A stretch of DNA of 8,542 nt from CAYXVB01 sp964467785. Its GTDB lineage: Bacteria > Bdellovibrionota > UBA1018. The position numbers and the translations under genes are program-made. The notes beneath the pieces are model-generated. The model was given only the letters and a program-made list of their open reading frames with translations. It did no database searches and was not told the origin of the DNA. Where the stretch lies: positions 1-8,542 of the forward strand of contig CAYXVB010000155.1 of NCBI GenBank assembly GCA_964467785.1, in the 5' to 3' direction. Shown in pieces: positions 1 to 5,803 of this stretch; the stretch's first letter is position 1, and each line of letters begins with the position of its first letter.

Positions 1-272
1 AGATCAAAGAGGGATTAGAGGACGCGGCTAAATATCATCCTCAATTCAAGACGGACAAAACGCCTTTGACCGATCTGATCCCGACGATGACCAAGCTTCG
101 GATGGAAAAAGTGGCGGAAGCGATCAAGGGCAAGAACAAGAACGCATTCGCTCAAGCCTTTCACGGGCTGACCGAGTCCTGCAATCGGTGCCATCAGGTC
201 GCTGAACACGGTTTTATTGTGATCCAAGTGCCTGCGGTTAATGAGTTTGCCAATCAGAGATTCGCGAAATAA
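1..272 (+). CDS. c-type cytochrome, C-terminal part (5' end outside window)
   Basis: The frame is open from base 3 to the TAA at 270-272, giving the last 89 residues of a protein that begins before the window. One haem-attachment motif, CNRCH, lies about 30 residues from the C-terminus, after a Lys-rich, apparently helical stretch. A single CxxCH near the end of a helical domain is the layout of cytochrome c'-like four-helix-bundle proteins; assignment to that fold is inference, because the N-terminal helices are missing. It would be exported and carry covalent haem, acting in periplasmic electron transfer or ligand binding. An internal TTG at 66 could be mistaken for a start, but the frame is open upstream of it with similar composition, so I treat the gene as partial. 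The DoxX gene follows after about 10 bases, so the two are probably co-transcribed. Confidence 0.8.
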   Translation, partial: IKEGLEDAAKYHPQFKTDKTPLTDLIPTMTKLRMEKVAEAIKGKNKNAFAQAFHGLTESCNRCHQVAEHGFIVIQVPAVNEFANQRFAK

Positions 273-283
273 GGGCTGATGTG

Positions 284-709
284 ATGCGCATGAAGTGGAT
301 GGATTCAAGCGGGCCCGCGTCCCTCATTTTGATCCGGCTCCTAGTCGGAGTCGTGTTTTTCTCCGAGGGGGTTCAGAAGTTTCTTTATCCTGCGGAACTG
401 GGAGTCGGGCGATTCGAGCACATTGGAATTCCCTATCCGACGTTTACCGCGCCATTTGTAGCGGGAGTTGAAACCCTGTTCGGAAGTCTGCTGGTCATTG
501 GCCTGGCCACGCGATTAGCCGCTTTGCCGCTTCTCATCGATATATCAGTTGCGATCGCCACCACGAAGATTCCGATTTTGGCGAGCAAGGGATTTTGGGC
601 CATGGCTCACGAGGCGAGAACGGATTACTCGATGTTCCTTGGACTGCTCTTTCTCATCATCCAAGGGAGTGGGCGCGTGTCTGTGGAGCGCTTGAAAGGA
701 AAGGCATGA
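284..709 (+). CDS. DoxX family inner-membrane protein
   Basis: The 141-residue protein has four predicted membrane segments (about residues 11-30, 56-75, 80-98 and 115-128). It shows the DoxX pattern: an N-terminal helix running into VFFSEGVQKFLYP, then FxGxxE-like spacing (FVAGVETLFGSLLVIGLATR) and a short C-terminal helix. DoxX proteins are small membrane proteins linked to quinone or thiosulfate redox chemistry and oxidative stress in some organisms; the reaction here cannot be deduced. ATG 284 is preferred to GTG 281 because the AAGGG at 271-275 is then 8 bases upstream; ATG 290 is also possible. The stop overlaps the ChrA start (ATGA, 706-709), so translation of the two is likely coupled. 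Length is normal for the family. Confidence 0.85.
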   Translation: MRMKWMDSSGPASLILIRLLVGVVFFSEGVQKFLYPAELGVGRFEHIGIPYPTFTAPFVAGVETLFGSLLVIGLATRLAALPLLIDISVAIATTKIPILASKGFWAMAHEARTDYSMFLGLLFLIIQGSGRVSVERLKGKA

Positions 710-1833
710 AGGAACTGGCATTTACGTTCCTGCGGCTGGGGTTTACGGCTTTCGGCGGTCCTGCGGCTCACATCGCGATGATGCAGGACGAGTTCGTGCG
801 TCGGCGGAAGTGGCTTACGCCGGAGGAGTTTTTGGATCTCCTGGGCGCCGCGAGCCTCATTCCCGGCCCTAGCTCGAGCGAGCTTGCGATCTTCATCGGT
901 CAGCGGCGCGCGGGGTGGAGGGGGCTTTTGATCGCAGGTCTTTGTTTCATTCTTCCTGCGGCACTGATTGTCTTGGGGATCGCGTGGGCTTATTCCCGCT
1001 ATGGCTCGATTCCTGCGGTGGGCAACATTCTATACGGGATTAAGCCCGTTATGATCGCGGTTGTCCTGCAAGCGGTTTGGGGGTTGTCCCGCACTGCTAT
1101 TAAGTCCAAATCGCTCGCGCTGGTGGCTGTTCTTACTGCGATAGCGGGTGCGATGAATTTGAATATCCCTTTAGTTCTACTCTGCGCTGGCGCGCTTTCG
1201 GTCGTTTCGCAAAGATTGATTTCCAAGAAGGCTGCCATTCTGGGTGTGTTCGGCATGGTCTGCATCCGAGTCGAAACGGCGTGTGCCGCGATTGCTGGTG
1301 CCGGATTCACTCCGGTGAGCTTGGGGCGGTTATTTCTCTTCTTTCTTAAGGTCGGCGCGATCCAGTTCGGCTGCGGTTACGTTCTTCTCGCGTTCCTTCG
1401 CTCGGATCTTGTGGAGCGTTGGCATTGGCTCACGGGAAATCAGCTTTTAGACGCGGTTGCCGTGGGGCAGTTCACGCCGGGGCCAGTCTTCACGACGGCG
1501 ACGTTCATCGGCTATCTCCTCCATGGGACCACGGGAGCGATTCTGGCCACGATCGGGATTTTTCTGCCAGCCTTCTTGCTGTTCTCTTCGAGTGGGTCCT
1601 TCAGTCCTAGGCTTCGAAATTATCAATTAGCTTCGGCTTTCCTCGATGGGGTGAATGCAGCGTCGCTCGCCCTCATGGCAGTGGTAACGTTTCAGTTGTG
1701 TAGGGGTTCTCTTGTGGACGTGACGACCATCCTGATCGCTTTCGTGAGTGCTCTGATCTTGATCCGGTTTAGGCTCAATTCGGCATGGTTAATAGCCGCT
1801 GGCGGATTTCTCGGATATTTGAGGCCGATGTGA
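706..1833 (+). CDS. chrA: Chromate transporter, ChrA (CHR) family, full-length two-domain form
   Basis: The protein has 375 residues and two homologous halves, as in long-chain CHR transporters. The first half carries FGGPAAH (residues 16-22) and a PGP motif (53-55). The second carries the equivalents FGCGY (221-225) and TPGP followed by VFTTATFIGY (257-270). Both halves are strongly hydrophobic with many membrane segments. Family members export chromate from the cytoplasm across the inner membrane. In the second half the usual FGGGY is FGCGY, so one Gly is Cys. The start is ATG 706, preceded by GAAAGGA at 694-700 and overlapping the DoxX stop; the frame stays open upstream to 595, but that part lies within DoxX and lacks family similarity. 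It ends with TGA at 1831-1833, sharing one base with the next start (TGATG). Substrates other than chromate (for example sulfate-like anions) are possible. Confidence 0.92.
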   Translation: MKELAFTFLRLGFTAFGGPAAHIAMMQDEFVRRRKWLTPEEFLDLLGAASLIPGPSSSELAIFIGQRRAGWRGLLIAGLCFILPAALIVLGIAWAYSRYGSIPAVGNILYGIKPVMIAVVLQAVWGLSRTAIKSKSLALVAVLTAIAGAMNLNIPLVLLCAGALSVVSQRLISKKAAILGVFGMVCIRVETACAAIAGAGFTPVSLGRLFLFFLKVGAIQFGCGYVLLAFLRSDLVERWHWLTGNQLLDAVAVGQFTPGPVFTTATFIGYLLHGTTGAILATIGIFLPAFLLFSSSGSFSPRLRNYQLASAFLDGVNAASLALMAVVTFQLCRGSLVDVTTILIAFVSALILIRFRLNSAWLIAAGGFLGYLRPM

Positions 1834-2468
1834 TGGTCCGAATTCTGATGCCGGCAGTGTTCTGGGCACTAGCGCTTTCTTCGCGGCCGGTATTTCTGAG
1901 AGCTCATTGCACGATAGCTGAGTCGTGCAACGCAGGCGCTGTTCCGTTCTTCGATCGCTTTGCGATTGGCTTGGAAGTGCCCGGAGCCGATTTGATTTCG
2001 TTTTGGGGGCAGAACTTGGCGGGAATCTTTTCGCTCCTGATCCTTCTTTCGATTCCTGGTCGGCGCATTTCAAGGGCGCTTGTATGGCTCGAAGCGGTAC
2101 TCTGGAATGGGTTCGTATTGGAATCGATCCGATTGCTCGTTCAGCGTCCCCGGCCTTTTGTGTATGCTGACTTGGCCAGCCAAGCTGCGAACCCGGCTCA
2201 TTACACGTCATTCTATTCGGGGCACACGAGTTTTGCCGCCGCCGCAGCGGTCATCACGGTATTACTCCTCTCGAACGAACGAATCGCCCCTAAGATCCGT
2301 TGGATCGTAGGGGGCGGTCTCGGAGGGCTGGTGGTTCTGACTGGGGTCTGCCGGGTTCTGGCGGGTCGTCACTTTCCGAGTGATGTGTTGGCTGCTGCGA
2401 TCGCGGGTACGGGTATAGCTTACGTGACCTATAGGAAGAGGATTTGTGTCACGCCTGGATTGCCCTGA
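1833..2468 (+). CDS. PAP2 superfamily membrane phosphatase
   Basis: The 211-residue membrane protein holds all three PAP2 phosphatase signature blocks: R-x6-RP at residues 100-108 (the usual first Lys is Arg here), SGH at 129-131, and R174-x5-H180-x3-D184 in CRVLAGRHFPSD. These form the phosphate-binding and catalytic site, with the two His acting as nucleophile and acid/base in the family. About five membrane helices surround them. Likely substrates are lipid phosphates such as undecaprenyl pyrophosphate or phosphatidate; the sequence does not say which. ATG 1833 overlaps the chrA stop and has GAGG at 1821-1824, 8 bases upstream. The frame is open back to 1785, but that part lies within chrA. 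The 3' end overlaps the opposite-strand TauE gene by 20 bases, leaving no room for a separate terminator. Confidence 0.9.
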   Translation: MVRILMPAVFWALALSSRPVFLRAHCTIAESCNAGAVPFFDRFAIGLEVPGADLISFWGQNLAGIFSLLILLSIPGRRISRALVWLEAVLWNGFVLESIRLLVQRPRPFVYADLASQAANPAHYTSFYSGHTSFAAAAAVITVLLLSNERIAPKIRWIVGGGLGGLVVLTGVCRVLAGRHFPSDVLAAAIAGTGIAYVTYRKRICVTPGLP

Positions 2469-3183
2469 TCAGTATCATTATGCCTAGGACCAGGACCAGT
2501 GCGGAAACGATTCTTCGGAATGTCTTTTCAGGAAGGTGCTTCAGGAGCTTCATTCCGAGCAACGTGCCAAAAAGAACGCCAGTGATTCCAAGGATGAGCC
2601 AACGCTTGTGCGCAAGAATTCCGTGTCCATCCGAGATGAAGTAGACGGGAACTCGGGCAAGGTCTACGACCACTCCGATCGCAGTGGCGGTTGCGACGAA
2701 AGCGTCCTTCTTGATATCGAAACTCAGCAGAGCCGCGGAGCGAATGCCTCCTTGGTTTCCAACGAGTCCTCCGAGGCCGCCTGAGAAGGCGCCGGCTACC
2801 CAAGCAGCCTTCCGCTCGAAACTTAGTTTTTCCGAGAGTCCGCTGGATCCCATCCCACCTGCAAAGATGAGAATCAATGCGAAAATAAGCGTCAGCGCCG
2901 GCGCCCCGAACTTGTCGTGAAAAAGCGCGCCGACCAGCCCAAAAACTGCGCTCATAATTCCAAAGCTGATCAGAACATGCTTGTCTACGGAGTGCCTCAA
3001 AAACCAGAAGCGGACGAATGTCCCCACGAAATGTGGGATGGATACGATCGAGACGGCGAGCTTTGTCGTCGTTTGGAGTGTGAGCAGCGGAGTGAGGAGG
3101 CTTCCGATCCCAAAGCCGCTCACCGAGGCGATCCCGCCCGCCAGTGCAGCGACGATGAGAACCGCGAAGTCAAAGAAGGTCAT
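2449..3183 (-). CDS. Sulfite exporter TauE/SafE family (DUF81) permease
   Basis: The 244-residue protein is about eight hydrophobic helices in two related halves. Each half opens with a Gly-rich motif: GFGIGSLLTPLL at residues 23-34 and GGLGGLVGNQGGIRSAALL at about 135-153, the TauE/SafE hallmark. Family members move sulfite, sulfoacetate, taurine-derived or other organosulfur anions across the inner membrane, and many are of unknown substrate. The ATG (3183-3181) overlaps the TGA of the hemerythrin gene (3182-3180). No clear Shine-Dalgarno precedes it, so it is probably translated by coupling to that gene. Its last 20 bases overlap the convergent PAP2 gene. Length is typical. The substrate is not readable from sequence; the nearby chromate transporter makes oxyanion transport a plausible theme only. 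Confidence 0.9.
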   Translation of the reverse strand: MTFFDFAVLIVAALAGGIASVSGFGIGSLLTPLLTLQTTTKLAVSIVSIPHFVGTFVRFWFLRHSVDKHVLISFGIMSAVFGLVGALFHDKFGAPALTLIFALILIFAGGMGSSGLSEKLSFERKAAWVAGAFSGGLGGLVGNQGGIRSAALLSFDIKKDAFVATATAIGVVVDLARVPVYFISDGHGILAHKRWLILGITGVLFGTLLGMKLLKHLPEKTFRRIVSALVLVLGIMILIRAIQA

Positions 3184-3881
3184 TTGGGCGTGAAGCTCGA
3201 CAAATCGAAAATGCCGAGAGCCTTTTCGATCGCGGCGATTTCGGTGACGATCCCTTCAAATCCTTCGTTGCCGAAGAGCTGATGCTCTTTGTCCTCGAAC
3301 TTCTCTCCGAGCTGGTCGTATTCCTTTGGCGTTACGATCTTCTTGAACGCAGGAAAGAGGATGGTGTCCTCGCGCGCGGCGTGAGGACGGTACATCGTGA
3401 TGAAGCTCCCAATGGATTCAATGAGCTTAGATCGGCTTGATTCGTCCTTGATATGAGTTGCCGTAGCCAAAGCCGAGATCTTTTCGGTGAGCTTTCTTCC
3501 GGCCCGATGCTGGGCCAAGAGCGTGTCCACAAGGTCTTTGAGTTTTCCCGTTCTTTTAAAGTGGGGAAAGAGATGCTCCTCTTCCAATTTCTCGTGATAA
3601 TTTTCGATGAAGTCATGAATGATCTTGGCGGATTTACCGATCAGCACCGGGTCTACGGTCTCACGAGATTGGAGCCGACGCGCGGAGGTCTCATAGATGA
3701 GGAGGATACGACGGAGAGCTCCATGCTCCTGAGAGAGGTCTTCAACCGGCGTTGTTTGTACCTCGGTGTTTCCTCTTTTCTCATTTCCTTGTTTTGCGAG
3801 TGCCGGGATATTGATCGCGAGTAAGCTGCTTCCGATAGCAGTGGCGGCAACTGATAAAAAGCTCCTTCTCGTGGGTTCCAT
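3180..3881 (-). CDS. Tat-exported hemerythrin (HHE) domain protein
   Basis: The 233-residue protein starts with a twin-arginine signal: TRRSFLS at residues 4-10, a hydrophobic stretch, then a likely cleavage site after IPALA (about residue 29). The body is a four-helix hemerythrin-like domain with the expected iron ligands: H53 (QEH), H89, H96 and E100 (HxxxE), H125, H167 and E171 (HAARE). This is the usual five-His/two-carboxylate set for a di-iron centre. HHE proteins bind O2 or NO or sense redox or iron; export by Tat implies folding with metal before crossing to the periplasm. The start is fixed by GGAGGT at 3890-3885 just upstream of the ATG and by the signal peptide itself. The stop overlaps the TauE/SafE start, so the two form an operon. 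An export-targeted hemerythrin next to a permease is uncommon; a joint function is inference. Confidence 0.9.
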   Translation of the reverse strand: MEPTRRSFLSVAATAIGSSLLAINIPALAKQGNEKRGNTEVQTTPVEDLSQEHGALRRILLIYETSARRLQSRETVDPVLIGKSAKIIHDFIENYHEKLEEEHLFPHFKRTGKLKDLVDTLLAQHRAGRKLTEKISALATATHIKDESSRSKLIESIGSFITMYRPHAAREDTILFPAFKKIVTPKEYDQLGEKFEDKEHQLFGNEGFEGIVTEIAAIEKALGIFDLSSFTPK

Positions 3882-3884
3882 TTT

Positions 3885-3890
3885 ACCTCC
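3885..3890 (-). promoter_or_regulatory. Strong Shine-Dalgarno for the hemerythrin gene
   Basis: Read on the minus strand this is GGAGGT followed by AAA and the ATG at 3881-3879. Complementarity to the 16S tail is near perfect but the spacing is short. It decides the start and suggests that most translation of the two-gene unit enters here, since the downstream TauE gene has no site of its own. Confidence 0.6.
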
Positions 3891-4001
3891 AGCGTAAGCA
3901 GGGGGGATTTACCACGATCTTGGCCTGACGCTTGGCTGCAATTTGCGGAGTTCGATTAGCGCGGAGCTTCAGAAGGCGCCGATTTGAAAATATGCCAATA
4001 T

Positions 4002-4040
4002 CTTTAGCCCAACTAAAGTGGGTGCTTCGCGAAAGCCCAT
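4002..4040 (-). terminator. Possible terminator or paired hairpins downstream of the EamA gene
   Basis: Just beyond the EamA stop (4064) lie two small inverted repeats: TGGG/CCCA with a CTT/AAG core around 4019-4039, and a perfect 6-bp stem CTTTAG/CTAAAG with a 5-base loop at 4002-4018. On the minus strand they are followed by an A+T-rich stretch (ATATT, then ATATTTT a few bases further on) rather than a clean T-run. They could end EamA transcription or act as an operator near the hemerythrin promoter, which must lie between about 3891 and 4000. The evidence is modest. Confidence 0.25.
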
Positions 4041-4063
4041 TTTACGCAGTCTGGTCAGTTTGC

Positions 4064-5107
4064 TTAGTGCCTGTGTCGGTGGTGAATATCGGGCAAATGC
4101 CAGTGCGAGTGCGTAATCGGCTCATGGGTATGCCAATGTTCGTGGGGTTCAGAGCCTTCCTTGCCGTCGTGCTCGTGCTGATGGTGCTCGTCATGAACGT
4201 GGAGGTGTCGGTGTGAGAGCGCCTCGTGCGTGTGGATATGCTCGTGCTTCTCCCAGTACAGCACTAAAAGTCCGGCAATCATGAAAATTGTCGATAACCA
4301 TTGCCCAGCGCTCGGTTGTTCGCCGAGCAAGACGATCGCAAGAATCAACCCAAAAAACGGTCCACTCGCGAAGTAGGTACTGGTTCTCGATGCTCCGATC
4401 AACCGAAGCGCCTGGATAAACAGTACGAGGCTCATGCCATAGGAAAAGGCACCGAGGGTTAGGAGTTCAGCTGTTTGCGAAAACGATCCGACTCTTGCGC
4501 CTAATGCGATTGCCAAAATGATATTGAAGGTTCCCGCCGCTAAACCCTTGACGCTGGCGAGGACCGTTGGCGATAACTGTTCAATATCTCTGGTCAGATT
4601 ATTGTCTGCGCCCCAAAAGAGGCAGGCCGCCACGACTGACAAGCCGGGAAGCGATAGGGAGAAGCCTTCCAATGTGCCGGTCGTGATGATCGCGGCTCCC
4701 AGTATCAGCAGAACCTTGCCAAACCAGACACGGTGACTGACATGTTCGTGGAAGAGTAGGGCCGCGAGAACCGTGGTGGCTACTGTTTCTAGATTGAGGA
4801 GCAAGGAAACTTCCACGGCGGACCCGTGTCTGATCCCATACGCGAGACAAATGGGCGCAAGTATGCCGCCGAATGCGACAGCCCCAAGAAGTTGAAGTCG
4901 CTGTTTTTTCCCTAAGGCTTTGAGTTCACGGATCGCGCTCTGGCGTTGCGTCCAGAGAATGCATTGCAGTCCAAGGCCTGACCCTAGGTATAGAAGCCCC
5001 GCCAATAGTCCCGGTGCCAGATCACCTGCGAGGTGTTTTGCCAAAGGCGGCGACACGCCGAAAAGTACGGCGGAAAGAAGGGCAATGAGAGCTCCGTTGA
5101 AGCGCAT
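4064..5107 (-). CDS. EamA/DMT-family exporter with a histidine-rich C-terminal tail
   Basis: The 347-residue protein has two EamA repeats of about five helices each (residues ~5-143 and ~153-285), the normal 10-TM layout of drug/metabolite transporters. After the last helix (ending LLVLYWEK) comes a tail of 60 residues, 288-347, in which 23 are His, mostly in H-x-H pairs, with interspersed Asp and Glu. Such tails bind Zn, Ni, Co or Cu and are typical of metal-handling proteins rather than ordinary EamA members. I infer a role in divalent-cation export or cytoplasmic buffering. It starts 9 bases after the stop codon of a P-type ATPase remnant. No good Shine-Dalgarno precedes the ATG, which fits past translational coupling to that ATPase. 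The tail-coding DNA is a low-complexity run of CAC/CAT codons. Substrate is unproven. Confidence 0.88.
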   Translation of the reverse strand: MRFNGALIALLSAVLFGVSPPLAKHLAGDLAPGLLAGLLYLGSGLGLQCILWTQRQSAIRELKALGKKQRLQLLGAVAFGGILAPICLAYGIRHGSAVEVSLLLNLETVATTVLAALLFHEHVSHRVWFGKVLLILGAAIITTGTLEGFSLSLPGLSVVAACLFWGADNNLTRDIEQLSPTVLASVKGLAAGTFNIILAIALGARVGSFSQTAELLTLGAFSYGMSLVLFIQALRLIGASRTSTYFASGPFFGLILAIVLLGEQPSAGQWLSTIFMIAGLLVLYWEKHEHIHTHEALSHRHLHVHDEHHQHEHDGKEGSEPHEHWHTHEPITHSHWHLPDIHHRHRH

Positions 5108-5116
5108 GGGGTTACT

Positions 5117-5236
5117 TTAGCACGAAGCCGCATCAGGGAGAGCTTCTCGCAGCAGGCGGAGTCCATTGAAAATCACCAAAAGCGACGCACCCGTATCGGC
5201 GGTGATCGCGCCCCAAAGCGAAGAGTGGCCAGCAAA
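5117..5236 (-). pseudogene. C-terminal remnant of a heavy-metal P-type ATPase (ZntA/CadA-like)
   Basis: On the minus strand the frame ending at TAA 5119-5117 reads FAGHSS, then LWGAITADTGASLLVIF, then NGLRLLREALPDAASC and stop. This is the last transmembrane hairpin and end of Zn/Cd/Co/Pb P1B-type ATPases, whose C-termini carry LW-(A/G)-x-x-ADTGA/ADMGA-S-LLV-x-x-N-(A/G)-LRLL. Only about 39 residues remain; the nucleotide-binding, phosphorylation and metal-site domains are absent. The frame is open further upstream (to a TGA at 5332-5330), but residues before about FAGHSS show no ATPase similarity and no start codon with a ribosome site is seen. I therefore call it a deletion relic. Its stop sits 9 bases before the EamA exporter start, the spacing expected of an old operon. 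The match is from recognition of the family, not a search. Confidence 0.72.
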
Positions 5237-5329
5237 GTGTCTATCATCGGTTTCGATGAGTTCAAATTCGTCGATCAGCGGCAGAGAAATTACGTCAATC
5301 GACCACTGATAGAACTCGTAGCAATCGGG

Positions 5330-5572
5330 TCATACGAGTCCTCGAAAGACGAGCTGGTCGAGGTAGTCAGGCCTCGGGACGTAGCGGTGATCGGGGTCGG
5401 GGCGCCGATATTCGATCGAGCACAACTGATCCACTGCGGAACTGGGCTCTGGCGAATAGTTACACTCCCGGCAGTGCGAATGGGTTCTCAGACGTTCGAG
5501 AGCTACCCGACCACATCGCGAGCATTCAAAGAAGCGATCCGTGTCCATCCTCCTTCGGCGCGTGAGTTTCAC
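5330..5572 (-). CDS. Small zinc-ribbon protein of unknown function
   Basis: The frame gives up to 80 residues from GTG 5572, with four cysteines in CSRCG (C17, C20) and CREC (C34, C37). The Cx2C-x13-Cx2C spacing is that of a zinc ribbon. The segment GRVALERLRTHSHCRECNYSP between and after them looks like a conserved small-protein core; I have an impression of similar proteins in Bdellovibrio-like bacteria but cannot confirm it. The start is uncertain. GTG 5572 lies inside a perfect hairpin and has no Shine-Dalgarno. ATG 5548 (72 residues, MDTDRFFEC...) has AAGGAGG directly against it, closer than normal. The C-terminal half is charged and Pro-rich with no recognised domain. A plausible minus-strand promoter lies at 5614-5641. 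The stop is followed in the same frame by the ATPase relic. No function is proposed. Confidence 0.55.
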   Translation of the reverse strand: MKLTRRRRMDTDRFFECSRCGRVALERLRTHSHCRECNYSPEPSSAVDQLCSIEYRRPDPDHRYVPRPDYLDQLVFRGLV

Positions 5573-5576
5573 GCGC
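5558..5576. repeat. Perfect 8-bp inverted repeat with 3-base loop
   Basis: GCGCGTGA and TCACGCGC flank a GTT loop (plus-strand reading). The element covers the candidate GTG start of the zinc-ribbon gene and, on the minus strand, lies directly before the AAGGAGG at 5555-5549. There is no T-run on either side, so it is not a standard intrinsic terminator. It could be an operator palindrome or an RNA hairpin affecting access to the ribosome site. Confidence 0.5.
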
Positions 5577-5613
5577 GCTTAGAGGGACTAGGTAGCAAGC
5601 GCGTGCCAGGTTG

Positions 5614-5641
5614 AAGATAAGAATAACTCATTTGATTTCAA
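5614..5641 (-). promoter_or_regulatory. Candidate sigma70-type promoter for the zinc-ribbon gene
   Basis: On the minus strand TTGAAA (5641-5636) and TATCTT (5619-5614) are separated by 16 bases within an A+T-rich block. The predicted transcript would begin near 5607, about 35 bases before GTG 5572 and 60 before ATG 5548. This is consensus matching only; the -10 box matches four of six positions. Confidence 0.35.
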
Positions 5642-5655
5642 TTAGTTACTTACGC

Positions 5656-5683
5656 TTGAGAAGTCTCGGTCTCGCGATACTAT
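5656..5683 (+). promoter_or_regulatory. Candidate promoter for the cation-efflux locus
   Basis: TTGAGA (5656-5661) and TACTAT (5678-5683) are 16 bases apart on the plus strand, upstream of the first gene of the efflux locus at 5804. The spacer holds two tandem GTCTCG copies, so binding of a regulator there would overlap RNA polymerase. A second -10-like TATGAT at 5793-5798 has no well-spaced -35. The predicted leader would be about 110 bases. Confidence 0.3.
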
Positions 5684-5707
5684 CATCGGCAGGTCTCACG
5701 GGTCTCA
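5663..5707 (+). repeat. Cluster of four GTCTC direct repeats in the efflux-locus leader
   Basis: GTCTC occurs at 5663-5667, 5669-5673, 5693-5697 and 5702-5706. The first two are tandem GTCTCG copies and the last two are GGTCTCA copies 9 bases apart. They sit between and just after the candidate -35 and -10 boxes, where operator repeats are expected. No protein coding was recognised across 5573-5803, so these repeats and the promoters are what that gap appears to hold. Confidence 0.4.
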
Positions 5708-5803
5708 TTGCCCAGGCAGCGAGTTTTGAGATCGGTGCCTGTGTCTGTGATCTAGTTCCGACCTATTGGAATATTGAAACATCGGATAGACTTATGATAA
5801 CGA

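Noticed and set aside
595..705. Upstream in-frame extension of the chromate transporter to ATG 595
   Set aside because: It lies inside the DoxX gene. The start at 706 has a ribosome site, stop/start overlap with DoxX and the expected ChrA N-terminus.
3932..4216. Plus-strand 94-codon frame opposite the exporter tail
   Set aside because: Its Val/Leu/Met-rich end is the antisense of the CAC/CAT histidine codons, and it has no independent support.
5033..5614. A 193-codon plus-strand open frame across the EamA start, ATPase relic and zinc-ribbon gene
   Set aside because: It opposes three better-supported minus-strand features, has no ribosome site or recognisable domain, and its residues are the antisense of the zinc ribbon and ATPase tail.
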